A stretch of DNA of 64,000 nucleotides from Brassica napus (lineage: Eukaryota; Streptophyta; Magnoliopsida; Brassicales; Brassicaceae). Location: assembly GCF_020379485.1 (NCBI RefSeq), contig NC_063448.1, positions 17,259,726-17,323,725 of the forward strand, read 5' to 3'. How positions within the stretch are numbered: position 1 is the first letter of the stretch; every line of letters starts with the position of its first letter. Below are positions 1 through 10,790 of the stretch, in pieces. The notes beneath the pieces are model-generated. The model made no database searches. It worked only from the letters and a program-made list of their open reading frames with translations, and had not been told where the DNA came from. The translations under genes and the position numbers were made by a program.

Positions 1-1062
1 CATTGCTATCTCATCAGGAAGGTATCCTTTTGGTCAGTTAGTAATACTACAACCTCTGGCTCATGGTTTAGAGAAAACTCCTCAAGCATCGAGAAATGCA
101 ACAGTTCCTTCGGATGGGAAGTGGGAAATGGGAAACATACCTCCTTCTGGTATGAATGTCTGGTCCAAGCTCGTTTGCTTCAAAGTTGCTCTTGGTGATC
201 GCGGTCTGATCGACTTAGGCATTGGTGATATGCCTTAGTGTCTGATGTTCTTGGTAGACATCGAAGAAGGAGAAGGCACAAAGTGAGCATTTTAAATGAG
301 GTGGAGAATGAAATAGAGTCCTTTCGGTTAGCTACAAATCAGGGTGATGATATTGCTCTGTGGCAGCAAGAGGAAGACAGATTTGTAAATAAATTTTCTG
401 CTAAAAAAACCTGGGAACAGATTCGCCACAGCCGCCAAGCTTGCAACTGGAGCAAAGGCTCTGGTTCACCCATTCAACTCCAAAGTTCTCCTTCCTTGTC
501 TGGATAGCTGCGCTCAACAGACTGCAAACTGGAGACAAAATGCGGCTTTGGCACACTGGGATAAACACGACATGCATTCTGTGTAATGCAGCTGAAGAAA
601 CCCGTGAACATCTCTTCTTCGGTTGCAGGTACACAAGACAGATTTGGAAGGCTCTTGCGGAGGGTTTGTTGCAAAATAGATTCACCACAGACTGGAGTCA
701 ACTCGTTGTGATCATCACCAGGCCTGGGCTCACTCCCATTAAAAACTTCCTTGTCTGGTATGTTTTCCAAGCAGCTGTACACTCAATATGGAGAGAGCGC
801 AACGCTCGATGACATGTGAACAAGAAAGAGAAGCTCAGTGTCTAGCAAAGCCTTGTAGATAAAACTATTAGGCTTTGGCTGCTTTCACTCCAAGGTAGAG
901 AGAAAATGGAAGGAGGGCTTGCAACATGGTTTGGGTCTAGAGTGGATCCTTAACTTAGGAATTTTGTTCTTAGTTTCATGAGTCTGATTCTTTGATTCAT
1001 AAACAGTTGCGCATGATGTAAATATGTTTTTGCATGAATAAATTTAACATTCATTCAAAAAA
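1..1062 (+). mobile_element. LINE-type retrotransposon, 3' part (decayed)
   Basis: The three forward frames carry pieces of the C-terminal region of plant LINE reverse transcriptases. A stretch at about 90-180 reads GSWFRE...VGNGKHTSFWY, the usual sequence after the RT palm. A reverse-transcriptase zinc-binding domain (zf-RVT) lies at 380-800, with CILCNAAEETREHLFFGC giving the C-x2-C...H-x4-C pattern. The frame changes at least twice (near 235 and 460), so the copy is dead. After the last coding similarity the sequence runs through an untranslated tail to an A-rich end at about 1055-1065. The 5' part lies outside the window, so no target duplication can be checked. Confidence 0.8.
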
Positions 1063-1283
1063 GATGTACGTCAAAACTGTGGTGTTAAATCAGTAAATAG
1101 CAAGCTATCTTTTCTTTACATAAAGTCCATCACAATTTGTGCGTCGACCACTTACACAATAACTAGATGACAAGCAAGCTTTTCATCTTTATCTGTTGTT
1201 TCTGCTTTGTCTACTAAAATTCTTATTAGAGCCCAAAAGAAGAAGTCCAATGCAATCTTCAGAAGCCCAAAGAAGTGACAACA

Positions 1284-1518
1284 AGTTCATTAACCTTTGC
1301 ATGGGTTCTTAGACAAAAAATTTTTATTTTTTTTCTAAAATAAAAAATAAAAAAATTAACTAATCGCAGGCCGCCACGTGTCAGTGGGGCCCGCGAACAA
1401 TGCTAAAACCGAGTTAGAGGCGCCCCTTACAAAAGAAAATTAAGAGGTGATTTTTATTAAAACTATGGGACCCACCTCTTAAGAACCAACTTAAGAGGTG
1501 AGGTTAATGCTGCTCTAA
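1284..1518. mobile_element. MITE, family A, copy 1
   Basis: This short element has imperfect terminal inverted repeats: the left end reads TTCATTAACC...GGTTCTTA and the right end is its approximate reverse complement, ending TTAATGCTGCTCTAA. Its core contains CCGCCACGTGTCAGTGGGGCCC. A second copy at 58897-59129 has the same core and the same ends, which defines it as a dispersed element. It has no coding capacity. The ACGTG core is a G-box/ABRE-like motif, but no function can be claimed from that alone. Confidence 0.7.
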
Positions 1519-2272
1519 GGTGCACAATTTTGGGATAGGGTGCGTCTAACCTCTAGTGGTTCAACACATTTCTCAAAACCAAATAAATATAAACTGTAAC
1601 ACATATTTTTCATTTTTCTCTTTTTATGAAAAATGCTTTAAAATGTTTTTAATTTTGTTTCGACCACTAATAAAAGCATGAAAGCTTCGTCGGACGTCCG
1701 TTTTTCGCTTCGAAATGGAAATCGGAATCGGAAACTTGTGGAATCTTCCGAAATCACGCTTCCAATAAGCTTCCAAAAATACCTCTTTAAAAACACACGC
1801 TGAAAGCTTACACTTCCTTTTAGAAACCACGCTTCCATTTTAAAAACTTAATGTCATGAATAAATATATTAAAAAAATTATGTTTTTGTTTTATATAGAA
1901 TCTAAAATTAATAGAAATATAACTATTAAAATAATTAGTTTGATAATAATTCTATAAGCTTGATATGTTAGTATTTTTATAATTAAAATATGAAGTCAAA
2001 TAAATGGAAAATTATTAAAAATGAATAAGTGATTTTTTATTTTGAATCATATAATTTTGGTCATTAGTTTTATAAAATAATATAGATATATATACATTTT
2101 CAATATATCCGCTTCCTAATTTTTTTTGAAAAATATTAATTTCAGGCTTCCATAAGATTCTGATTCCTGATTTGATGTAACATATTCTCAATCAGTTTCC
2201 ACTTGTTCAATGGAGTTGGAATATACGGTTAAGAAAGCGTCCTTGATATGGTGGATGGCTTTTGAAAGATTC
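1519..2272. other. Intergenic, AT-rich, upstream of the ureide permease
   Basis: No gene is seen. The segment 1670-1840 has many GGAAGC/GCTTCC words on both strands and returns to GCTTCC near 2110 and 2145, which looks like an old repeat rather than coding DNA. The rest is AT-rich. Pyrimidine-rich CTCTCTCTCTC at about 2270 probably marks the start of the permease leader. Confidence 0.4.
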
Positions 2273-2650
2273 TCTCTCTCTCGCTTCGCTCTTTAATTAG
2301 AAAGAGACAAAAAAAAAAGAAAGAAAGATTCCGTGTTTCTTATGGTGTCGTATCAAAACAGAGTAAGAAAACAGAGTTATTCTTCTTAACAAAAGTGGTG
2401 CACTTCTTCGTTGACCTGTTTCCTTCATCTGTAGAAAGGTGAAAACTTTCATCTCTGGATTCTTCTTTTCGTTTTGAATATTTCGACGAATTTGGTCTTT
2501 TGAGGATCACGAATCTGATGGATACGTTATCAATGTCAAAGAATCAGACACCAATCTTTCTAAAGTTCGAACCTTTTTTTCTGGGTTTGGTAAATTTAAA
2601 TTTCTGTAGTTTTCAATCAAGAAACAGGGATTTATTGTTTGGTCTGTACG

Positions 2651-4134
2651 ATGATGATGATGGTGTCTGCTGGCGAATTGGGAGTATACGTGGTGGAGAG
2701 CAAAGGAGGAGCAATAGCATGCATCACGCTTTCCCTCCTCTGCTTAGGCACTTGGCCTGCTCTGTTGGCTCTTCTTGAACGACGTGGCCGTCTCCCACAA
2801 CACACTTATCTCGATTACTCCATCACTAACTTCTTCGCTGCTATCTTCATAGCCTTTGTCTTTGGTCATATAGGCGAGAGTACACCAGAGGAGGCACCAA
2901 GTTTCATTACCCAACTCACTCAGGTTAATGACACTCTTTCTTTTCTCTGGTGGTACTATGTTCAGATTGGTTTGACTATGTGTATCTACAGATTCAGGAT
3001 AACTGGCCTTCGGTGTTGTTTGCATTGGCGGGTGGGGTGGGTTTAAGTATTGGGAACTTAGCTACTCAGTATGCTTTAGCTTTTGTTGGTCTGTCTGTTA
3101 CAGAAGTCACATCCGCTAGCATCACAGTTGTTATAGGCACGAGTGTCAATTACTTTCTGGACAACAAGTTAAACCGAGCAGATGTTCTTTTCTCTGGTGT
3201 CGCATGCTTCTTGGTAGCCGTTTGTCTTGGCTCTGCTGTCCACTCTTCTAACTCTGCTGATGTAGAAGCCAAACTTGGAAAACTCTCAGGGGATTGTAAA
3301 ACTGTGAGCCAAGAAGAGTACTGTCAGAGACTATTTGGAGGTGAAGAGGAGGAGATGGAGAATGTAAAAGAAGGAACCGCAGCTTTTCTTATAGCACTTG
3401 AAAACAAAAGAGCAATCAAAGTTAGTTAGCCTCTCTTTCTCATTGAGTTTTATGTGTGTGTTTCTCTCATGAGTTTTGGTGGAGGCAACAACAACAAATG
3501 CAATTTCTCTATTGGATTCAGGTGCTTGGAAAGAGCATGGTTGTTGGTCTATCAATAACCTTCTTCGCTGGCCTTTGTTTCTCACTCTTCTCGCCACTAT
3601 TCAACCTTGCAACAAACGATCAATGGCGCACTCTAGAACCAGGCGTTCCCAAGTTGATTGTATACACTGCTTTCTTCTACTTCTCACTGTCCTGCTTCGT
3701 AATCGCCGTCGCTCTCAACGTTACTTTCTTGTACAAACCTGTACTAGATTCACCAAGATCTTCCTTTAAGGGTTACCTAAATGACTGGAACGGGAGAGGT
3801 TGGGCTCTTTTGGCTGGATTGATTTGTGGGTTTGGTAATGGTCTTCAGTTCATGGGTGGACAAGCTGCTGGATATGCAGCTGCAGATGCTGTTCAGGTAA
3901 CATGCACACACTCATAACTCATAACTAGAGAGTTGGTATCTTTGGCTTGATTTATTGAATGATGATGATGAGTAGGCACTTCCTTTGGTGTCAACATTTT
4001 GGGGGATATATCTGTTTGGAGAGTATAGGAGATCGTCTCCGAGAACATACGCTTTGCTTGTTGGGATGCTGGTCATGTTCGCTGTAGCTGTGGGGCTTCT
4101 CATGGCCTCGGCTGGGAAAAGAGAGACGCGGTGA
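2651..4134 (+). CDS. UPS5: Ureide permease (UPS5-like), 4 coding exons
   Basis: Plasma-membrane transporter of the plant ureide permease family, which moves allantoin and related oxo-derivative heterocycles, including uracil, with protons. Coding exons 2651-2923, 2998-3420, 3522-3896 and 3976-4134 join in phase 0 with GT-AG introns and give 409 aa, close to the usual ~400. The N-terminus has the family signature VYVVESKGGAIAC, then LGTWPALLALLERRGRLPQH and LDYSITNF. Exon 2 has SVTEVTSASITVVIGTSVNYF and a hydrophilic loop (EEYCQRLFGGEEEE) before the conserved GTAAFLIALENKRAIKV. Exons 3 and 4 hold the remaining membrane spans and end MASAGKRETR. I chose the first ATG of a run of four (2651). 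The CT-rich DNA at 2273-2480 is probably 5' UTR, perhaps with an intron. The match is strongest to Arabidopsis UPS5 (from memory), and the position beside BBE-like genes agrees with At1g26440. Confidence 0.9.
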
Positions 4135-4291
4135 CTTTAAAGAGTTTCATCGGTTTGACCAAATAAGATAGTGTGGCTGGCTCTTCGTTATGTTTGTACA
4201 TTGTGGTTTACTTCAACTATATATTCGTTAACCTCTTTGTTCGTGTAAGGATAAATAAAAAAAAAACAAAGATTGAACAAAATTAGAGTTC

Positions 4292-4749
4292 TGTTATAAA
4301 TTAAGCATTGAAATGATCATCCACTTCTTTACCAAACTCAAGCACTATGATCATCCACTCCTTTACCAACTCAAGCACTATAAATTAAGCATTGAAATGA
4401 TCATCCACTTCTTTACCAAACTCAAGCACTATGATCATCCACTCCTTTACCAACTCAAGCACTATGATCATCTACTCATCAAGCATTATGATCACCCACT
4501 CATTTACCAAATTAAGCACCATCTTTGTTATTTTATGTATTGTTGTTCACTATAAATACCATCACTCATCTCACTCTTTTGTACACCAAAACAAGAACAA
4601 GAGTTTATAATCAAAGAACATTACATCTTCTTCTTCCTTCTTATAATAAACTCTCTCCCTTATACTAGTGTTATTTGCTTCCTACGGGTATTAAATTCTA
4701 CTCTTATTTAAATTTCTCGATACTATAAATTATAAGTTATTTCATAACA
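4292..4749 (+). repeat. 5' LTR of Copia element 1
   Basis: This LTR is 458 bp, TG...CA. It is 81 bp longer than the 3' LTR because a block starting TATAAATTAAGCATTGAAATG is duplicated in tandem (about 4295-4378 and 4379-4460). Apart from that block the two LTRs differ by only a few substitutions and short indels. The TATA-like CTATAAATACC at about 4549 is the likely promoter of the element. Confidence 0.9.
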
Positions 4750-4775
4750 CGTTATCAGCACGATCACTCTGCGAT
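4750..4775 (+). other. Primer-binding site region of Copia element 1
   Basis: The sequence directly after the 5' LTR, CGTTATCAGCACGATC, resembles the TGGTATCAGAGC-type site complementary to the 3' end of initiator tRNA-Met that plant Copia elements use. Confidence 0.6.
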
Positions 4776-4799
4776 TCGGTAAAATTTATTTGTATCATT

Positions 4800-5095
4800 T
4801 ATACCCTGTTATAATGGTCGGTATACCGCCTCTACTATTATTTATATCATGTTATAATGGCCGGAATACCGCCTATATTATTTACTAGTAATTTAATTTA
4901 TTTATTGGTCGGCCGAGCCGCCTTATATCCTGTTTATTATTTATTGGTCGGCCGAGCCGCCTTATATCCTGTTTATTATTTATTGGTCGGCTGAGCCGCC
5001 TTATATTCTGTTTATTATTAATTGTCGGCCGAGCCGCCGTATAATTTATTTATATTATGCATTGATCGGCTGAGCCGTCGCATGATTTATTGTCA
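4800..5095 (+). repeat. Tandem array with palindromic TCGGCCGA cores in the Copia leader
   Basis: About six units of roughly 45-55 bp. The best conserved is TTATTGGTCGGCCGAGCCGCC followed by TTATATCCTGTTTATTA. Units at 4800-4880 are diverged (GGTCGGTATACCGCC, GGCCGGAATACCGCC), and later ones are near-identical at 4905-5000. The array sits in the untranslated leader between the primer-binding region and the coding remnants. Confidence 0.8.
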
Positions 5096-8000
5096 TATAA
5101 CATAAATATTTCATTGTCATAATTTTTCACTTTTATGAAATTTTATAGATTTGATTGACCGTTTAATACGATATTTTCGGACTAATTTTGGTGCACTCGA
5201 TTTAACCCCAACGGTCACAAAGAATTTTTTTCAAAAATTTCCCCTTTCTCCAACGGTCATGAACAGTAATTTTCATCTATAAATACAACTCATTTTCACT
5301 TCATTTCATCATCCAAAACATTTCATCTTCTCTCAAAAATTTCAAAATCGCTCTCCTCCGATTTTTCAAGAAAGATGATTCGCGCACTTTTGTTTTTATG
5401 TGCCATTTTTATTTGTGTTTCTATTTATGGTTTATTCGTTGGAGAATTTACTCCGAGTGAATTTAAGATGATATCGGTTTAATTTTTCTTTACATCGCTT
5501 CTCCTTGTAATTGCTTGTATGATTAATGTAAACGGTTTTTAAATTATGAAGTTCATAATAAATGGTTCATTTTAAAATTGCGAAATTCTAAATATATATA
5601 TATATATAGTCATTTTAGACGATGATATATATATATCAACGCTTGTCTATATGTAAGAATAATAGTTATTTGATGAATTAAATTTTGCTTATTATACTTT
5701 AATATGCTTCATGGTTTAATGGTATTAAGGAAACATACTTTATGATTCATGGTCTAACATCATAAAAGAAATTATTTGTAATCGGTTAGTTTTGTGGTCG
5801 ATTAGTCTTTGGTCTAATATCATAAAAGAATTTAGATTATATGTTGATATTTACTAATGTAATGGCCATGTTTATATGAGCAAATTTAAAGTTTTCAGGA
5901 TTGTGTATTCTCTCGGAAAGATATGTACAAGTTATCAGCCAATTCAGAAACGTGAACAGCTGAAACTTCATCATCGCCGATATACTTCTGTTTATAAGAT
6001 AAGTATTTTTATGCTTTATATACAGTTTAACAACTTGATTAGATAAATCAATTTGCATGAAGTTGGCAGTGATATAAATTTGTTCATTAAAATGATTGAT
6101 AGGTTAAACTTTGTTAAAAAGCATGAGAGTAATAATATAGTCTATATAATAATTACTATGAAAGTTTTATTTATTTTCTGATATAATAAGACACCTTTGT
6201 TAATACATATTTATATATATTTGAAATATTTTGATTTTATTACCATTTATATTGAGGATTTTAAGTTTAAAGCTTGACTCTAAAAGATCCATAAGTTTTG
6301 GAAGATAATATATATAAAAAAGGTATTATCACCTGAAGTGATTACCTAAAGCTCATTTTGTATTTTGCATTTAAAGATTACAAGACCTGAAGTCGTAAAT
6401 AAAGCCAACTATGTTGGATGTTAAGTTTAAAAGTAAAATTTCTTCAAGAAATTTTTTATGATGCATATATATTGAAAATATCTATTGATAAATCACGTCT
6501 AGTTGATTATGATTCATTCTCCTGAAGAGAATATGACATTTAAAAAACTCATAAATAGTGGTTTTAGACGTGAGCATAAATGAGGTCAAGGTCCAAAGAG
6601 TTTCTTTATAGAACTCATACTCTCACTTAAAGTTGAGAAAATAAACATGGTAATAAAGAAAAGAAATTATGAATTCATCTGAAGATGAAAGAAAATTTAT
6701 TGTGTGTACAATACAAGGTAGTAAAAACTTATAGAATGCTTAAAAAGAGGATATATATGATGCTCCAGAAGTACATATTTACTACATAAAAAATTAATTT
6801 AAAGTTCTTAAGAATGCAATTTAAAGTTCTTAAGGTATTGTATTTTTATAAGTATCAAAAGTTAAAAGGATCTACGAAAAATACATAACCCATGTAGGAT
6901 ATGTTGTTGATTAAGAAAATGAGATACATTCGAGATTGATAAACCTGTAGTATTATACTCTCGAGGGGAAGTTAAAGAATCTCACTTTTTATGATAAGTC
7001 AAACATCCAGAAGATTATGTTTACACTAAAACTAAGATTGATGAATTTTTCTCAAAGTAAATCCGTAGATTTTGAGACACTTATGTTGAGACAATAAGCA
7101 AACGAAATGATATATACATTTCAATCAGAAATAATTCTCAAAGCAGTATAAGTATTTTAGAGAAAATATCTACAGCCTCTTATATATTGTACTACACAAA
7201 GATTAGTATAATGAAGAAATATATAGTAAACTAGAAGTTTACATTTGGCATGAATCAGTTAGACCATTTTGGTTCATTAATAATGCGAATATACTTAAAG
7301 GTCATATGCATAGTCATATAAGAACCAGAAGATTCTTCCGAATGATTTGACATATGTTGCTTACCCATAAGATAAAAGGTAATATGGTTTTCACCAGCCA
7401 AAATAAGATATTGGCATAAATAACGAAGATGTTAGTGGACTGATCACCCACTATGCATTTTTATAATATTGGTGAATTCACTTCTTAAAGTCTTTAACGA
7501 CTATAGCACATTCACTGAGATAAGTGCTAAACATTTTGAGCAACATGGATCGCATCAAGCCAATAAATATTCACTAGTTCTCCCCATCATTGGTATAGAA
7601 TCAGAAACCAATCATTTTCATCTAAGAATGTTGGATGTTGCTCCGCCACAGAGCTTCAAATGAAGATGTGTTTTCAAATGAGGTTGGAAATATATGTTGG
7701 ATATAAATCTCTATTGACACTTAAGAATCCAGAGCCATCCCCGAAAACTATAAGTAAGGCTATACATGAATTCTAAAAGTGAGTTAGTACTTCCAACATA
7801 AGGGGGAGAAAATAAACAGCTGGAAAAGAAAATAAGTTGAAATGAATTATCATTGATCCTCGGGCTAAACACAATGTGAAATAGAAGTCCAAAAGATAAT
7901 TCATTTCAAAACTTACTAAAGCAGTTGCCAGACACGACCCATATAAATATAGTGATCAAGTCACATATACCAGCTGTAAATGCTCCAATAAATGTTCTAC

Positions 8001-9597
8001 AAGAACAATATCAAACTGCTAGTCACGCCTGCAGCGTGGTAGACAGATTGGTTCCAAAGATAAATCCTCGTAAATGAAAAAGGAGCATATATTGATAATG
8101 GTCAAAACGAGGCAATATAGTTTTGTATGATCTCCAGAAGAGAAATTAAACATGACTGACGAAAATTCAGGTACCTGAGACAAATGAAGAGATCTCAATA
8201 AGTTATGTCATGTATGAAACAAAATGGAACCGATAAGAAAATTGACGTCGATGATATTATACATGCAAAGTAGTAGTTGATATAATAAATGAGAAAGAGG
8301 ATCATGAAAGAAAGTCTATTGAAAAGTGTACACAAAGAAATGATTGGCCAAATCAGAAAGATGCAATAGACAAAGATATAAACTTCTTGTGAAATAGAGA
8401 AGTATTTGGACCAGTAGTCCATACACTAAAAGGTGTAAAACAAGTGAGATGTAAATGAACCGTTGCACACAAAGAAGGATCAATATGAAATTGATTGTGA
8501 AGAGACATAATTTCGTATGGTAGATGCAACTAGTTTCAAGTTCCTTATAGTCTGGTAATAAAGGAAGAACTTGAATAAAACAATCCACTTGAAAAATGTT
8601 AATCCCTGAAAGTATAATCCATGAAGGATTGATGATATCAAAATCATGTTCCCGGGAACTCTGCATATTCGATCGAATTGAAACAAACTATTTTATGGGA
8701 TATATGAAATATTATAAGGTTAACAAATGTATCCATTTGTATTTATCAAGAGATTATAAATCAATAGAATCATGATTTGAATATAATCAAAACTCCTGAA
8801 GAGTTATAGAAAAATTATATTTTGGAAGAAAACTCTTGACAATACTATATTGTTTTTATGTATTCTAAACTGGAGATCTAAAACTGAGATGTTATCATAA
8901 AGATCCTTAAAGTATTTTATTTAAGACGCTCGTATATGTTTGGTCCTGAAATACCATACGTAAGAGTGTTATTTAAGAAAATTATTAATCTTTTTCATTA
9001 CTGAAAGATGTAATTTCATATGAAAAGAAAGAAAATCATAATAGTAACTTCTATAGTTACAAATGAATAATTCGTATGTACGAGACGAATTTCTATACGA
9101 TTATATGTAAGAAATTTGGTTTGAAATCCAAATAGACCAATAAACTATTGTCTAAGTCAAAAGAGAATTATGGACAAGAAGTCTAAAGGCCCTAGATATC
9201 ATAATAGAAATGAATAGAGTTTATTCTCTTAAGCTTAATTCTCTGAAGAGAGTTGATTGGAATGCATATCCTGAAGATATTGTTTCCAGAGAAAGAAATA
9301 TGATAGTAAGTGTGGTTGTACTCTTTTTTCCTTATCATGGTTTTTTTTTATCCCATTGGGTTTTTCCATGACAAGGTTTTAACGAGGCAACAAAGAACAT
9401 ACAAAAGATAGACAACCAAAGAGAATGTTACAATTTGAGAGATGAAAATCTATCATTGTTCTAAAGGTTCTATGACTACTCATTTGAGGGGGAGCTTACG
9501 TAGTTGTACTCTTTTTACTTTTACTACGGTTTTTTCCCATTGGGTTTTCCATGACTAGGTTTTTAACGAGGCACCACGTAATACAAGATGGATGATC
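5096..9597 (+). pseudogene. Degenerate interior of Copia element 1
   Basis: 4.5 kb with no open frame above about 120 codons. The leader (5150-5350) ends near a TCTATAAATACAACTC motif. Copia-like peptide fragments appear around 7470-7900 and onwards in changing frames. The DNA is much more AT-rich than working pol genes, and stops are frequent in all frames. A short (TA)n lies at 5587-5606. Confidence 0.7.
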
Positions 9598-9606
9598 AAG
9601 GGGGAG
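9598..9606 (+). other. Polypurine tract of Copia element 1
   Basis: AAGGGGGAG directly precedes the 3' LTR. This is the expected plus-strand primer, and the same tract occurs before the 3' LTR of Copia element 2. Confidence 0.8.
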
Positions 9607-9983
9607 TGTTATAAATTAAGCATTGAAATGATCATCCACTTCTTTACCAAACTCAAGCACTATGATCATCCACTCCTTTACCAACTCAAGCACTATGATC
9701 ATCTACTCATCAAGCATTATGATCACCCACTCATTTACCAAATTAAGCACCATCTTTGTTATTTTATGTATTGTTGTTCACTATAAATACCATCACTCAT
9801 CTCACTCTTTTGTACACCAAAAACAAGAACAAAAGTTTATAATCAAAGAATCATTACATTTTCTTCTTTCCTTTCTTATAATAACTCTCTCCCTTATACT
9901 AGTGTTATTTGCTTCCTACGGGTATTAAATTCTATTCTTATTTAAATTTCTCGATACTATAAATTATAAGTTATTTCATAACA
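9607..9983 (+). repeat. 3' LTR of Copia element 1
   Basis: 377 bp, TGTTATAAAT...TTCATAACA, followed by the AGTTC target duplication. It lacks the internal 81-bp duplication of the 5' LTR. Confidence 0.9.
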
Positions 9984-10045
9984 AGTTCTAATTATTCCTA
10001 GGCAGAAAGACAAAAAAGGAAATGATTAATATCACAAAATGGATC

Positions 10046-10069
10046 CGCTAGAAGGAGGGGTCGAACCTC

Positions 10070-10102
<33 letters not shown>

Positions 10103-10119
10103 AACTGAGCTATTCCAGC
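10046..10119 (-). tRNA. tRNA-Asn (GTT)
   Basis: The reverse complement folds as a 74-nt tRNA starting GCTGGAATAGCTCAGTTGG. The acceptor stem is GCTGGAA/TTCTAGC with one G-T pair and discriminator G. The anticodon stem TGTGG/CCACA encloses the loop CTGTTAA, anticodon GTT (10083-10085). The T arm carries GGTTCGACCCC. There is no intron and no encoded CCA, as expected of a plant nuclear gene. TTTT on the minus strand at 10036-10039 is the likely Pol III terminator. The 3' LTR of Copia element 1 ends 62 bp downstream. Confidence 0.95.
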
Positions 10120-10299
10120 TTTTAATTAACAAGTCGATTTAATCTGATATGAACGGGTACATAAAATGCTACCACTAGAAATCCGCATCATGAATCATCA
10201 TATCATTAAGCATCAAACCACCGGTCCGAGAACGATGCCCATCTGATTTGGATCTGAGCGTATGTATAGAGTTAGCCAATATTGTAAATGAATTACGAG

Positions 10300-10517
10300 T
10301 AGTCTCAGTGGCGGATGTAGAATTATTTTTTGATGGTGGCAAATCACGTATAAACTTAAAAACATGGCTAGAATACGATATTTAGCGGGAGAAAATAACT
10401 AAAACTTGGGGGTATATTATTATATTATGCAAATTTTGAAGATTTCATGGTGGCACTTGCAACCTATTTGGCTTACCTATATGCGCCACCATATCTGTAG
10501 ACAGTGCCGTATGTTAA
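10300..10517. other. Possible small transposon remnant
   Basis: The segment starts near CAGTGGCGGATGTAGA and ends near CTGTAGACAGTGCCG, which form a weak inverted pair, with GGTGGC words on one side and GCCACC on the other. Such GGCGGAT-ended elements are common in plants, but I cannot fix the ends here. The hAT element begins directly to the right. Confidence 0.3.
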
Positions 10518-10719
10518 TAGGGATGGCAATCAAGGACTTGAACCGCGGGCCTGATCCGTAAAGACTTGATGCGGGACGGGATTGGGCCACCATTTGGTAA
10601 GCTCGCAAAATTGTGGGCCTCGCGGGACGGGTCGAAAGCGGGATGGGCTACAGGTTAACCTGCGGGATTTTGAAGACCCGCAACCCTAAGTCCTCATTTC
10701 TGCTTTCACCTAAAATATT

Positions 10720-10790
<71 letters not shown>

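Larger units (their letters stand above)
4292..9983 (+). mobile_element. Ty1/Copia LTR retrotransposon, full-length but coding-dead
   Basis: A complete element bounded by direct LTRs (4292-4749 and 9607-9983), each starting TGTTATAAAT and ending TTCATAACA. The 5-bp target duplication AGTTC lies at 4287-4291 and 9984-9988. A primer-binding region follows the left LTR and a purine tract precedes the right LTR. The interior (4750-9606) has only short broken frames. Copia pol is recognisable from the motif LEIYVGYKS near 7690 (end of integrase region), from similarity to the copia stretch that follows it, and from a 3' end shared with the second Copia element of the window (GGTTTTAACGAGGCA...GGGGGAGTG). 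No gag frame was found. Confidence 0.9.

Noticed and set aside
2639..2650. Earlier start for the ureide permease
   Set aside because: It would begin at TTG; the first ATG at 2651 gives the family N-terminus.
4313..4555. Open frame, repeated at 9592-9786
   Set aside because: Lies wholly inside the Copia LTRs and repeats the LTR sequence.
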